Assembly: GCA_020631735.1 (NCBI GenBank)
Contig: CM036209.1
Coordinates: 2,529,478 to 2,593,477, forward strand
DNA length: 64,000 bases
Reading direction: 5' to 3'
Source: Saccharum officinarum
Lineage: Eukaryota > Streptophyta > Magnoliopsida > Poales > Poaceae
Shown here: piece by piece, positions 1-9,615 of the stretch
Layout: the number at the start of each line of letters is the position of its first letter
How positions within the stretch are numbered: position 1 is the first letter of the stretch
The notes under the pieces: generated by a model
What the model was told of the DNA's origin: nothing
What the model saw: the letters and a program-made list of their open reading frames with translations, nothing else
Databases searched by the model: none
Position numbers and translations under genes: made by a program

Positions 1-1284
1 GGAAGAGCGCTCAGCAGCGCTGGCCATAGAGGACCATGAGGGCGGCGGCGTGCCGGTGAGCTCCAAGTGGGGAAAATCGGCAATGCGCCCTTACCCTAGC
101 TCGGTTGCTCCAAAGGAGGGTCGATGAGGTTTGGGAGGTGGTGGCGGAGCTGTGGGCGTGGTGTAGTGGCCGGTGGTGCGGTTGCGAGCGTGCACGGCCG
201 CGGCGGAGCTCTCGGCAACGGCAGCGACCCAGTCGTCTGCTTTGGAGGAGAGCAAGAGGGAGATAGGAAGAGTGATGAGGTGGAGGTGGCGTGGGCGCGG
301 CTTTCCCCTCGACGAGCTGGCCAGAGCGCGACACGGAGGGAGAGGCACGGCGCGTGGCGTCCACGCGTCAAACACGACCTGCCAGCGGTCGGCATTGGTA
401 GAGCTCTAAACTTTCGAATTTCAGTTCCATGGATGACTGACAGGGAAACTTTGATGCCCTAGATCTCCCTGACCAGGCCGAATTAGTGCAAACTATAAAC
501 AACAAAGTTGGAGATGGATATGTGATCTACAACTTTGTCAATACGAGATTGGCTAGTTTGGCATGGTTTGAGAGTTACAAGGCTCTAAAGTAGGGTACAG
601 TGAAACTGTATTTCAGTTTCAGACTTAGCCAAAATGCTAAGTCACAAAACAGCCTCTAAGACTGACTTGTGGGCCACTTTTAAGCATGTTCTAGCCATTT
701 TCATGAGATGGCCATATTAGAACTTTTGTTCCCCATGAAATTCTCTACAACTTTGATTATGGGTGCTCCTCCATGCAAGATCTCTAAACTAGACTTTTTA
801 AATAGTCAAACTAAAGCATCCTAGAGCTCAAGACTTGGTCAACATCACTTAGGAGGGCATTTTGGTCATTTTGGTCAACATGAACATTATTCCACTAATG
901 ATCCTAAGTGTGATTAAGATACTATAGGACATAATTGACCACTGTACACCTTGGTTACATACAAACCCAAATGTCACATAGATTGAAATAAACAAAACAA
1001 ACACTTCAACTACAATGTTGCATATGTATCAAGCTCTTGTTGCAACAATTGATCTTATCATGTTATACTACCAACATTGCCATGTTTCAAAGTATGAGAC
1101 ACCCATGTTGTATCTACATGTTGCACTATTCACATTTCATAAGCTAACAATTTTTGAAACAAATTTAAGAGAGCATGTTGCACACTCATGTTGCAAGCCA
1201 AACAGATGCATAAATGAATGGAATGATGCTCATGCTTATGAAATGCAGGTGCAATTATGGAAGCCAAACACCTGGGATGTTACA
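1..1284 (-). mobile_element. LTR-like sequence of a Gypsy-type element (partial)
   Basis: Read on the minus strand this begins TGTAACATCCC at 1284 and runs to the left window edge. An AT-rich part (about 470-1284) is followed by a GC-rich, gene-leader-like part (1-470). A start of TGTAACA(C/T)CCC with a GC-rich transcribed section is usual for long LTRs of grass Gypsy elements (Tekay/Del type); that assignment is inference. The same start occurs at 38432. No pol sequence is attached. The open frames at 1-460 are low-complexity and I do not regard them as genes. The other end is outside the window. Confidence 0.5.
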
Positions 1285-2177
1285 GTCGTGCCCGCCGGCC
1301 GCTGCTGATGAGGTTTGTTCTGCATTCACCGCTGCCGCCGTCGTTGTCGACGAGTTTCCTCCAGATGCACCGGCACTCGGATCCTCTGCTTCCCCGTGAA
1401 ACTTCCAAATGGCGTAATCCTTGACGAAACCATACTGGACCAAGTGAAATTTCACCACATTATCTTCGTGCAGTAGAAGGTTCTTGCAGCTCTTACACAG
1501 ATAGACGGTGTGTTCCCGCTTTAGACCCATACGATGCCTTTTCGCACGGCAATAAACTTTGTCACATGTTCCAAGTACAAAGGATGCAGTCTCGATGTCT
1601 TGTACATCCATTCCCTGTCCATGACCATGAAATCTTGCACACACAACAACGAAAATGGTGCATATAAGCAGAGCAGTATGGAAAAACGCAGACGGGTAGC
1701 TCTAGATATGATTTTCTCTCTCCTCCATATGGATCTAGATCTAGATCTAGAGAAACACAACCAAATCATGGAAAAGAGAGAGGATTGAGGGATTGAGAGC
1801 GAGAATCAACCTCTTGCGGTGCCCCCCTTCAACAAATCCATGATCAAAACCTCTCCCCTAGAAAATGGCCACTTTTAGGGTTTTGAGGTCAAAACCCTAA
1901 AAAATGGAGGAGAAGCCATGGGGAAGAAGGGTGGGTGCGCGGCATTTATAGCCCAGACTTAACCGAGGCGGTCATTGTAATGAAACCGCCACGGTTAATC
2001 CCCAGTTAACTGAGGCAGTTGCCATAACCCAACCGCATCGGTTAATGACGCAATCGTCATTAACCGAGGCGGTTGCCGGCCTGGCTGCCCGGCCTCGAAT
2101 AACCGAGGCGGGCAACCAGGCTACCCGCCTCGGAGCCCAAATGCCAAATGCTGCCCAAAAGAAATCCTGCAGTAGTG
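1285..2177 (-). mobile_element. CACTA (En/Spm) transposon 5' end with transposase-associated domain, truncated
   Basis: The minus strand starts at 2177 with CACTACTGCAGGA, a CACTA terminal inverted repeat. Subterminal repeats of the aaccgaggcggt type follow at about 1950-2150. A broken reading frame then encodes MDREWMYKTSRLHPLYLEHV from 1622. After a frameshift near 1560 it continues with CKSCKNLLLHEDNV and FHLVQYGFVKDYAIWKFHGE. This is the transposase-associated domain (PF13963 type) that precedes TNP2 transposases. The frame runs out at about 1255, where the neighbouring LTR-like sequence cuts the element. No TNP2 catalytic domain is present, so this is a dead fragment. Confidence 0.7.
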
Positions 2178-2830
2178 AAACCCAGTAGGCAGGTTCCACT
2201 ACAAGAAAACTAACCAACCGGCTATGCTCAGTTGACATTTTTTTAGTTGTGGGTGAAATAAATTAGACTTGGCTAAGTTAATAGTTGATGGATGTCGTAT
2301 CGTTAAAGGTCGGCGAGATGTACAATTTGCCTATATGAGCCTAATGTTGTATGTGAAAGGTCAGCGAGATGTCCAATTTGCCTATAAGAGCCTAATAGCC
2401 TTTGACTCGGACCTACTGTCAGCACGAGAGCTAGGACATTCCCATCTGAAATTATCTCTAAAATCAGTGAATGATGTAATTTGATTGGTATTAATAGTTG
2501 AGAGAGCAAGGGCTGGTTGGACTTCGCCACCCGAAAAACACCTCCAAAACCACTGAATGATGTGATTTGCTCTGTATTAATTGTTGAGTGCAAAGGATAT
2601 TTGGTTCTATGATTTGAGCGAGAGTAAAAAATTAGGCTCAAGCAATAGTTGAGGAGGTCAAATAAGTGTTTTTTTTTGTAAAGGTGGATGGAACGAGCGT
2701 GTGAGAAACGAAACAAGACTCACCGTGTGAAATTTCTAGCCCAGACTGTATGGACAGGGGAGCTTACAGGTCTAATAGAAACCATAACCAACGCGCGACG
2801 CGCTTAACGTAAGGCATCATACCTTGCGTG
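2178..2830. repeat. Intergenic DNA with a CACTA-like end and short tandem duplication
   Basis: No gene recognised. At 2197 the plus strand reads CACTACAAGAAAAC, a common CACTA terminus facing right, 20 bp from the end of the previous element. No partner end was found. A unit of about 51 bp starting aaaggtcggcgagatg at 2305 is repeated imperfectly at 2356. A second imperfect pair lies near 2463 and 2546 (both around tgaatgatgt). Confidence 0.45.
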
Positions 2831-2933
2831 CACTCCACCTACACGGCACGGATGATTCTAATTACAGTGCTTTGCTTAGCCGCGCATCCAGCAGCGGACA
2901 ACGCAGCGTGCTTTAATCTCTGGCCGGCCGGCC

Positions 2934-2940
2934 CCTATAA
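2934..2940 (+). promoter_or_regulatory. Possible TATA box of the small membrane protein gene
   Basis: CCTATAA lies about 190 bp upstream of the preferred start codon at 3131, at a spacing that would give a leader of roughly 150-165 bases. This rests on motif and position only. Confidence 0.3.
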
Positions 2941-3130
2941 GTGGAGAGCACGGCGCGATCGAGCTGTAACATCGACACGATATGGTGTCACGCTGCGTCG
3001 GGCTCGCCATTTCCCTTTGCTGTTTCGTTCGTCCAGGATGGGTCTTGGGGCTGCCGGCGCCGGCGCCGGCTCTCCGCCAAGCTGGGGCCGCCGCCTCGCC
3101 GCCGAGGGCTGCACGAGTACGGGGGCGACC

Positions 3131-3511
3131 ATGTCCGTCGCCACGCATAGCGCGCCGGTGCCGTCAGTGTCGGGCTGCTGCCGCAGCAGCTGCGGCGGCG
3201 GGCACGGCAACTGCGTCAACATCTACGTGAACTACAACGTGCAAGGGGTCACCAACTCCGTGCTGGTCGGCAGCAAGGTCGTCATGAGGGACCCCGGGCC
3301 GCGTGTCTCCAGCCTCCGCCACCACCAGCCGCGGCGAGACGGCGGCCGCCGCTGCCGTGAGGGAAAGCGAAATCGGCACCAGCAGCTGCAGCATATGGCG
3401 AAGACGATCAAGATTGGCATCGTCGCCGTCGTCGTGTCGTCGTTGCTGTTCGTAGCAGCTGCGGCGACGACAATCCTTTGCCTCCATCTTTTTGTACGCG
3501 AACGTGAATGA
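3131..3511 (+). CDS. Small Cys-rich, C-terminally anchored membrane protein, family not recognised (copy 1)
   Basis: The protein has 126 codons. The N-terminus is rich in Cys and Gly (CCRSSCGGGHGNC, residues 16-28). It is followed by a hydrophilic stretch, NIYVNYNVQGVTNSVLVGSK (30-49), a basic linker (about 58-93), and one hydrophobic segment (about 94-120) with a short charged tail, FVRERE. This predicts a tail-anchored membrane protein. I chose ATG 3131 over upstream in-frame ATGs (2828, 3039) because the paralogue at 8094 conserves MS(V/I) at this point, while its upstream region has a stop. The reading frame is intact. It is followed by the citrate-binding-protein-like gene on the opposite strand, and both were duplicated together to 7.95-18.76 kb. 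Function unknown; I could not place it in a named family. Confidence 0.55.
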   Translation: MSVATHSAPVPSVSGCCRSSCGGGHGNCVNIYVNYNVQGVTNSVLVGSKVVMRDPGPRVSSLRHHQPRRDGGRRCREGKRNRHQQLQHMAKTIKIGIVAVVVSSLLFVAAAATTILCLHLFVRERE

Positions 3512-3821
3512 CTCCACTAACTTACGCTTGCCATTTGCCAATCGCCGGAAACTTCAGTGGTCTGCCGGCTTCGGTTCCTGATTCCAGTTCCAGCAGCAAG
3601 CTAATATAAGGCTGCCCTGCTGCTCTGATAGCTACAGCCGTAGAATAGTGACACTCATGGCACAAAAATATAATCTCCTCAACAACAATAACAACAACAT
3701 TTTATTTTTTATAATGAGTTTTTTGAGGAATTAAATAGCTAGCGAGTGCTCCTACACTAGCTGTCTATAGCTCGATTGGCACTGTATTGTTTGAAACCGT
3801 TTTAAATTTCAACTCAAAATC

Positions 3822-4286
3822 TCAAATGGATATAGCTAGAGTAATGACTAGAAGGCTAGCTAGTAGCCAGCGCGAACTCCATGAGCGGCGACACGTCGTG
3901 GCGCTGCTCGTCGTGCTCTTCGTGTATACGGTGATGTTCCTCCAGCGCGACTCCATGAGCGGCGACACGTCGTGGTGCTGCATGTACACCGCGAACTTGA
4001 AGTAGTTAGATTTACTAGGGATGACGCTGGCGCCAAACTTGCGGCGTCCGTTGACGTAGACAGCCACCGTGGACGCGCCGACGTCGTGCACCACGTTGAG
4101 GCGGAACCAGCGGTCATAGATGCGGTCCTCCACACCTTCGCCGCATCGACACCATGGCGTGCGCGGCGCCCTGCTCGTTGTGGATCTGCATCACCGACGC
4201 GCCAGAGGTCCCCGTCGGCACGTACCCGTAGCCCTCGAACTGCCACACCCTCGACGAGTAGTCATGGCCCTGCCTCTAATATATAT

Positions 4287-4331
<45 letters not shown>

Positions 4332-4712
4332 AGAAGAAACTGGTGACGAAGGTAGTGAACCCATGCATGGTTGCTTTGGGTGCTTCCTTACGGCGAGGCG
4401 GACTTCGGTGCGGGGAAGGGTGCCGGTGACGGTGTTGAAGGGCTTGTCGCCGGCGTAGACCAAGAAGGTGCGCACGCCGGTGACGTTGTCGTAGCTGTAG
4501 CGCTGGTTCTCCGGCACGTCGTAGGGCCTCTGCACCTTGAAGTTGCTCTCCGTGAGCTCCACTTGGACGAACCCGGCGGTGAGGTTGCGTTCATCGATGG
4601 CCGAGGCGGAGGACGCCAAGGCGACGACCACGGAAGATAGGACTAGCAGTACTAGCTTCGTACGAGCGGCTTCGCCACCGCCAAGAGCGCGGTGGAAGGA
4701 GGAGGCCGCCAT
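3822..4712 (-). pseudogene. Citrate-binding-protein-like / polysaccharide-lyase-20-like gene, copy 1, frameshifted
   Basis: Two exons. Exon 1 (4392-4712) starts at ATG 4712. It encodes a hydrophobic signal-peptide-like N-terminus ending near ALASSASA, then GFVQVELTESNFKVQRPYDV and SYDNVTGVRTFLVYAGDKPF. The donor GTAAGG lies at 4391. The intron carries a (TA)n tract, and the CAG acceptor precedes 4269. Exon 2 encodes GHDYSS, VWQFEGYGYVPTGTSG, MQIHNEQGAAHA, then EDRIYDRWFRLNVVHDVGAS. Relative to the copy at 15.3 kb, 35 bp are missing near 4140. This shifts the frame and removes residues of the LMLHVYNGTLRYY segment. Proteins of this family (first described as citrate-binding protein; alginate-lyase-2-like fold) are secreted or vacuolar. 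The C-terminus has a duplicated stretch around ctccatgagcggcgacac (about 3876 and 3951). Non-functional unless the deletion is an assembly error. Confidence 0.8.
4274..4330. repeat. (TA)n microsatellite in the intron of citrate-binding-protein-like copy 1
   Basis: An almost pure AT alternation of about 50 bp close to the 3' splice site. The same intron of the copies at 17.9 kb and 15.1 kb carries (CA)n(TA)n, so the microsatellite predates the duplication and varies in length. Confidence 0.9.
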
Positions 4713-5345
4713 GATCGATGAGGGGACCTCGTCTCGATGCAATGCAAGAGCGTGCTGTGTGCCTGGTTATATGTCGGATTATCGGTGGTGATGTCCAAGC
4801 AAGAAGGGGTTGTCATGCTTGGTGGCCTCCGGCAAAACCGGGCGTTTGTTTCGATGTCGTCAGTAATTAATCCTTGCTTGATGGTGCGCGTGTATGTCAG
4901 TCTGTAACGCGACGGCCAAAGAAAGGGAAGGCCGGCAACCACAACTCAATTTGACAATGGAAAATAGGATCTAGTCTCACACGTGAAATGAAGTACTGTT
5001 GGAAAATTAGGCCTTTGCAAATTATATTTCGTATATTTAAATCATGATAGATGTAACTAAGTAGTAATAAACTAAGTAGTAATAAGAACACTACCATCAG
5101 TCCTCGCACATGTAAATCACCTCTAGGAGGCATTTGGTCCTAAAGCTCGTACTAAAAAGTTGAATGCTAAATATTAGGAGAACTCTACGTCACTGAGAGA
5201 AGCTGCATATTCTGATTATGATATCTACGATTCTAGTACTATTAAATAAAATATGTTTTTTCTCATAAATTAGCACACACATAACAAAAAGTAGTACTAA
5301 ACATAATGGTTGGAAAATTAAACCTTTGAGCGAGACCGGTGCGTT
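4713..5345. promoter_or_regulatory. Upstream region of citrate-binding-protein-like copy 1, conserved in the duplicate
   Basis: This stretch holds no gene. It is strongly similar to 18260-18757 (for example around ggtggtgatgtccaagcaag and cggccaaagaaagggaaggc). It contains the promoter side of the minus-strand gene and marks the right edge of the duplicated module. I see no specific regulatory motif. Confidence 0.5.
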
Positions 5346-5571
5346 ACGATGAAGGTAAATCCGATGTCAGCCTCGTCGGTCGACGCTACCACAGGAACTT
5401 TCTATCCAAGATCAAAGCCTCCTGAATTCCGATGTGGCGATGTCTCTCCTTCAATTCTAATGCTATGGCTGTTTTAGTTGCTCGTCGCATGTCGCCACAT
5501 CCTATGGCTTGCTATAAAAATCGAAGCACTGAAACAGCTGAGTCACGCCAAACCCCATGGTGTGACCATGC
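5346..5571. other. Spacer, no gene seen
   Basis: Unique-looking sequence between the duplicated module and the MULE-type insertion. Nothing recognisable. Confidence 0.4.
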
Positions 5572-5580
5572 TTGTGTCTG

Positions 5581-6425
5581 GGCATATTTAACTATTTGCC
5601 ATCCTTACGGAAGGCACCTCTTCAAAAGCCATTCTTATTTTGGCAATTACACATTTGCCACTTTTACGAGCGGTCGTTTACATATTTGCCACTTTTGCTG
5701 ATAAGACACGCTAACTCCTCACGCCACGCTGGATTAGGCACGCAAAAAGACAATGTTGCCCCTGTCTTCCTCAAGTGAGCAGTTGCCGGCCCACTCTTCT
5801 GCCACTGACGTGTGGGGGCCACACATTTGGGTCACCCGCTACCTCCCACCATCTTCCTCCTCGCTGCCTCCGTCGACAAAGCATAGTTCTCCAACGCGCC
5901 GCTGCACTGGGGAAAAATTCCAATTGCCGCCGCGCCGCTGCAATTGGCCGCTCCGGGCCATGCGCAGGGGAGGCTGAGCGGCCTCTGCTGCTTTTTGCCC
6001 GGGTCCTTGTGCGCCATGCGAGGGAGCGCTACGCGCCAGCACCGGCCGCTGCCGCGCTCGGGCGGGTAGGTAGCCACGCACCTACCGCTTGGGGAGCTAT
6101 GCGTGAAGAGGGCGGGCTGCCTACCGCTGGTGCCCCACCACACAGCAGCTGCGCTTTGGGCCGCACACGTCAGTGGCAGAAGAGTGGGCCCCACACGTCA
6201 GTGGCAGAAGAGTGGGCCGGCAACTGGTCAGTTGAGGAAGACGGGGGCAACATTGTCTTTTTGCGTGCCTAATCCAGCGTGGCGTGAGGAGTTAGCGTGT
6301 CTTATCAGCAAAAGTGGCAAATATGTAAACGACCGCTCGTAAAAGTGGCAAATGTGTAATTGCCAAAATAAGAATGGCTTTTGAAGAGGTGTCTTCCGTA
6401 AGGATGGCAAATAGTTAAATATCCC
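5581..6425. mobile_element. MULE-type non-autonomous element, 845 bp, long terminal inverted repeats
   Basis: The element starts GGCATATTTAACTATTTGCC and ends as the complement of GGGATATTTAACTATTTGCC. The inverted repeats extend about 240 bp inward (to about 5825 and from about 6180) with few differences. It is flanked by identical 9-bp direct repeats TTGTGTCTG at 5572-5580 and 6426-6434, the duplication length of Mutator-like elements. The right arm has a short tandem repeat of a unit around cacacgtcagtggcagaaga that the left arm has once. The GC-rich core (about 5830-6180) has no recognisable gene, so captured host DNA is possible but not shown. Confidence 0.8.
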
Positions 6426-6434
6426 TTGTGTCTG

Positions 6435-7010
6435 TTGCTTAATACAACAGCGTTTTGATTTTTTTCATCAATCTAAAATAAAAAATTTATGTATCTCTAA
6501 AATTTTTCAAATTCTTTATGTATAGGATAGAAAATAAACATGACCCATTTTTACCGGCGGCATCCATAAGAGAACTGCAAGTGTAAATTAAAGACATGAT
6601 TTGTACTAGCGATAAGGAAACTGCTAATAAATATGTATTTACAATGGTGGTTCATAGTCATGGACCACGGTTTAATTTCTATCGGCGTCTATACAATTTA
6701 TTAAACCGCCAGTGAAAAGAATAACAAGTGTCAACAAAAATAGTTTCTATACCGGTGAACAATTCTTACCGGGAAATAAAATAAGAGGAATCTAGCCAAT
6801 TTGCCCCTCTCCTTCCAGGTAGTTACCTGCTTAAATGTTGCGAAAATTAAAAAAAATAGTTATTTGTTGCCGTTTTAAGATAGCTTCTCATTTTTCTTCA
6901 ACAACAGTGGCAGAACATTTTTGGGCAGCATTGAGGCCTCACATAGTTGGTGTCAGTTTGCATGCAAAATCAATAATTATACTATTATAACAGATCTGTT
7001 TGGTGTTTAT
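6435..7010. other. AT-rich intergenic DNA, no gene seen
   Basis: No convincing reading frame and no clear repeat boundary. It contains short hairpin-like text around gaccacggtttaatttctat and ctataccggtgaacaattct that suggests an old DNA transposon, but I could not delimit it. Confidence 0.4.
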
Positions 7011-7011
7011 T

Positions 7012-7166
7012 AGCCCCTGCGTTCCACATTATAAGACATTTTGAATTTAACTGATACATTACTTTTACTATATATATAGACATAGTGTATATCTAAATGC
7101 ATAGCAAAAGCTAAGCATCTAGAAAATCCAAGACATCTTATAATTTGAAATGGATGGAGGAAGTAC
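7012..7166. mobile_element. Stowaway-like MITE
   Basis: Left end GCCCCTGCGTTCCACATTAT and right end (complement) CTTCCTCCATCCATTTCAAA resemble the Stowaway terminus CTCCCTCCGTCCC. Both ends are followed inward by a common inverted ATAAGACAT/ATGTCTTAT-type block. The flanking dinucleotide is TA on both sides, as expected for Tc1/mariner-derived MITEs. Confidence 0.7.
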
Positions 7167-7655
7167 TATGTCCTTATTTGCAAAAATAAAATGTCCAATC
7201 CTCCAACTTTAAAAGTGTATGGACCAGATTGAGCCTCGAGTGAAATAGGCTATGTATCTAGAAAAGCCATGAAAAGTAGTATAATTATTTGCAATAATTA
7301 TACTAATTTATGTTTTATAAAGAAACTAAAGAGAAGCATGAAGCTCGACCACCAAATCCAGCAAACTTGTGTAGAATTTCATATAGTAGAAGAGGGACGT
7401 GTACAGACAGAGTTTGTGGCCACCCTATACGAGGACAAGATGGACACAGGCAAGGTCGTCTTGATCCCCCAAGAACACTCTGCTGTCAGCTCAGACGATG
7501 GGCGGATGCTCTAGCTGGAAATTTTTTGGCGTGCACCATGTACCCAACGCTAGCTACATGCCTTGCCTTACCTGCGGAACTCCAAGGCACGGCGATTCTG
7601 TCCATGCGTCGAGTTCTATGCTTTGCCTCACAGCAGTCCACCTTTTAGGGTTACG
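7167..7655. other. Intergenic DNA, unassigned short open frames
   Basis: Two overlapping short frames (about 7269-7514 and 7310-7648) show no known motif and no codon pattern that would support a gene. Confidence 0.35.
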
Positions 7656-7657
7656 TA

Positions 7658-7913
7658 CTCCATCTGTTCCAAAATAGAAGTCATTCTCGCTTTTCTGAAA
7701 AGTTAACTTTTTAACTTTGACCAATTATATATAAAATAATATTAATATTTATAATACATAATTAGCATCATTAGATAGATCGTTGAATATACTTTTATAA
7801 TAAACTTATTTGGAGATATAAATATTGCACGTATTTTCTATGAACCAAGTCAAAGTTGATAAAGTTTGACCTACACGTATCTCATAGCGTCCTTCTTTTT
7901 GGGATGGAGGGAG
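7658..7913. mobile_element. Stowaway MITE
   Basis: Left end CTCCATCTGTTCCAAAATAG and right end (complement) CTCCCTCCATCCCAAAAAGA form inverted repeats flanked by TA at 7656-7657 and 7914-7915. The interior is AT-rich with the ttgaccaa...aagtcaaa inverted block usual for this family. Confidence 0.85.
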
Positions 7914-8093
7914 TACAATACAATGCAATTCTCTCCGGCCAGCCGGTCAGCCAGTGAAGCAGTGTCGTCGTTTCAGTTGGTTGTTTCATTCCTTCTGCAG
8001 GTTTAGGATGAGCGTTGGAGAAGGGGACTGTGGCGCCTCCCAGCCAAACTAGGGCCGCCTCGCCGCCGAGGGCTGCACGAGCACGGGACGACC

Positions 8094-9152
8094 ATGTCCA
8101 TCACCGCGCACCATGCCCCGGCGACACCGGTGTTGGGCTGCTGCTGCTGCAGCTGCGGCAGCGGGCACAGCAACCGCGTCAACATCTACGTGAACAACAA
8201 CGTGCAAGGGGTCACCAACTCCATTCTGGTCGCAGGGGTGGAGCTGGAGCAAGTTCGAGGAGGGTGTGTTTGTCTTGTGAGTGCATAGCTTTTTATTATG
8301 TGGGGTGCAAATATGGTGAAAATTTGACCATAATCATTGTTTTTTTATTTTATCGCGGGTGCGGCCGCACCCGCACCCATATACATGGATCTTCCCCTGG
8401 CTGGTTAGTAGCAAGATCGCCATGTGGGACCTCAGGCCGCACGTCGTCCCCAGCCGCCACCGCCAGCCATGGCGAGACGGTGGCCGCCGCTAAAGATGGC
8501 AACGGGGAATTCCCCGTTGGGGAACAGGCCACCATCCCTGTCCCTGCGGGACAAATTTTTCCCGTCCCCGTCCCCGTCCATGCAAACATCAATGGGGGAT
8601 ATTTCTTCTCTATCCCTGTTCCCCGACGGGGATTTAATCCTCGCGGGGATCCCCATCCCCGAGCACAACAAACATTGTACTAAATCACAAAAACCAAACT
8701 GCAGAAACCAAATCGCAGAAACATGACTACACGAGAAAATTTACAGAGACACATCACCGATTCATAGTAAGTCTAAGCATTCCAGCAGGCATTCGGCGGC
8801 AGGCATGGCTGCTGCACCTCGCGGCTGATGGCTCCGACGAGACCGATGGGTGGCTCCTGTCAGCGGCGGACAATGTCCCTGAGTCCTGGCGAGTGGACAC
8901 CGAGAGATGTAGCAGCGTCGGACATGGAGAGATGTAGGTAGCTGTGTCGCATCGGCTTAGGGATATGGAGAGATGCGGCGTCGTGGAAAGAGCGGAGGCC
9001 CGCCGCCGTGAGCGAAAGCAAAATCGGCACCAGCAGCTGCAGCATATGGCGAAGACGATCAAGATTGGCATTGTCACCATCGCCGATGCTGTTCGTAGTA
9101 GCTGCTGCGGCGACCATCCTTTGCCTCCATTTTTTAGTACGGGTACGCAAAT
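8094..9152 (+). pseudogene. Small Cys-rich membrane protein, copy 2, split by two insertions
   Basis: Homologous to the gene at 3131-3511 in three blocks. The first, 8094-8236, encodes MSITAHHAP, CCCCSCGSGHSN and VNIYVNNNVQGVTNSILV. The second, 8403-8496, is the middle part. The third, about 8995-9152, encodes RHQQLQHMAKTIKIG-like text, here RERKQNRHQQLQHMAKTIKI. An insert of about 166 bp separates blocks one and two; one of about 500 bp separates blocks two and three. Both interrupt the coding frame, so the copy is dead. The first block keeps the start codon context, which supports the start chosen for copy 1. Confidence 0.75.
8497..8990. mobile_element. Insertion in the small membrane gene copy 2, hAT-like end
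   Basis: Relative to copy 1, this block is extra. It begins aaagatggcaacggggaatt, close to the terminus of a common grass hAT family, and contains the 14-bp palindrome CGGGGAATTCCCCG at 8503-8516 and more gggg/cccc inverted text to 8660. The right end (near gtggaaagagcgga) does not match the left as an inverted repeat, so the element may be composite or deleted. Boundaries are approximate. Confidence 0.45.
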
Positions 9153-9182
9153 GACTCCACTAATTTACGCTTGCCAATCGCG

Positions 9183-9297
9183 GCCCTATTCGTTTCACTG
9201 AAATTTGGTTTATGCTGATCCTTATGCTGATTTATTGGGAGAAAAAAATAATGTTCACTCGCTGAAAAGTACCATTGAATTCAAGCGAACAGAGCTT
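9183..9297. mobile_element. Small MITE present only in module 2
   Basis: Starts ccctattcgtttcactgaaa and ends with text close to its complement (caagcgaacagagc). Module 1 lacks this block at the equivalent place (about 3545), so it inserted after the duplication. The CCCTRTTCG...CGAACAG terminus is common in grass hAT-like MITEs. Confidence 0.55.
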
Positions 9298-9429
9298 AAC
9301 AATTGGTCAACTGCCAGCCTCGGCTCCTGATTCCAGTAGTTCCAGCAGCAAGCTAATATAAGGCTGCCCTGCTGCTCTGATAGCTACAGCCGCAGAATAG
9401 CGACATTCATGGGACAAAAATATGGGATA

Positions 9430-9465
9430 CTAGCAGGTGGCCCCGTGCAGTTGCGTGGGCACTGT
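9430..9465 (-). mobile_element. Possible degraded Helitron 3' end
   Basis: On the minus strand the text CCCACGCAACTGCACGGGG is followed by CCACCTGCTAG and then T. This resembles the 3' ends at 39096-39124, 46534 and 55280, but the hairpin stem is weaker. It lies where module 2 departs from module 1 (9425), so a Helitron could have brought in the 9430-14540 block. I could not find a clean 5' TC end near 14540. Confidence 0.35.
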
Positions 9466-9615
9466 TCATGGCATGGTCTGCGGGCACGGTTCATGACATA
9501 GTATGGTACTGTTCATAAGCATGTCATGGTACTGTTCAACATGAACAATGATATGAGTCACTGACATGTATACACAAATAAGAGTAAGGATAGATGCTAT
9601 ATTTGACGTGACTTT

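Noticed and set aside
11..462. Overlapping open frames of 80-117 codons on both strands
   Set aside because: Low-complexity GC-rich text inside an LTR-like sequence; no domain, and all frames are open because of composition.
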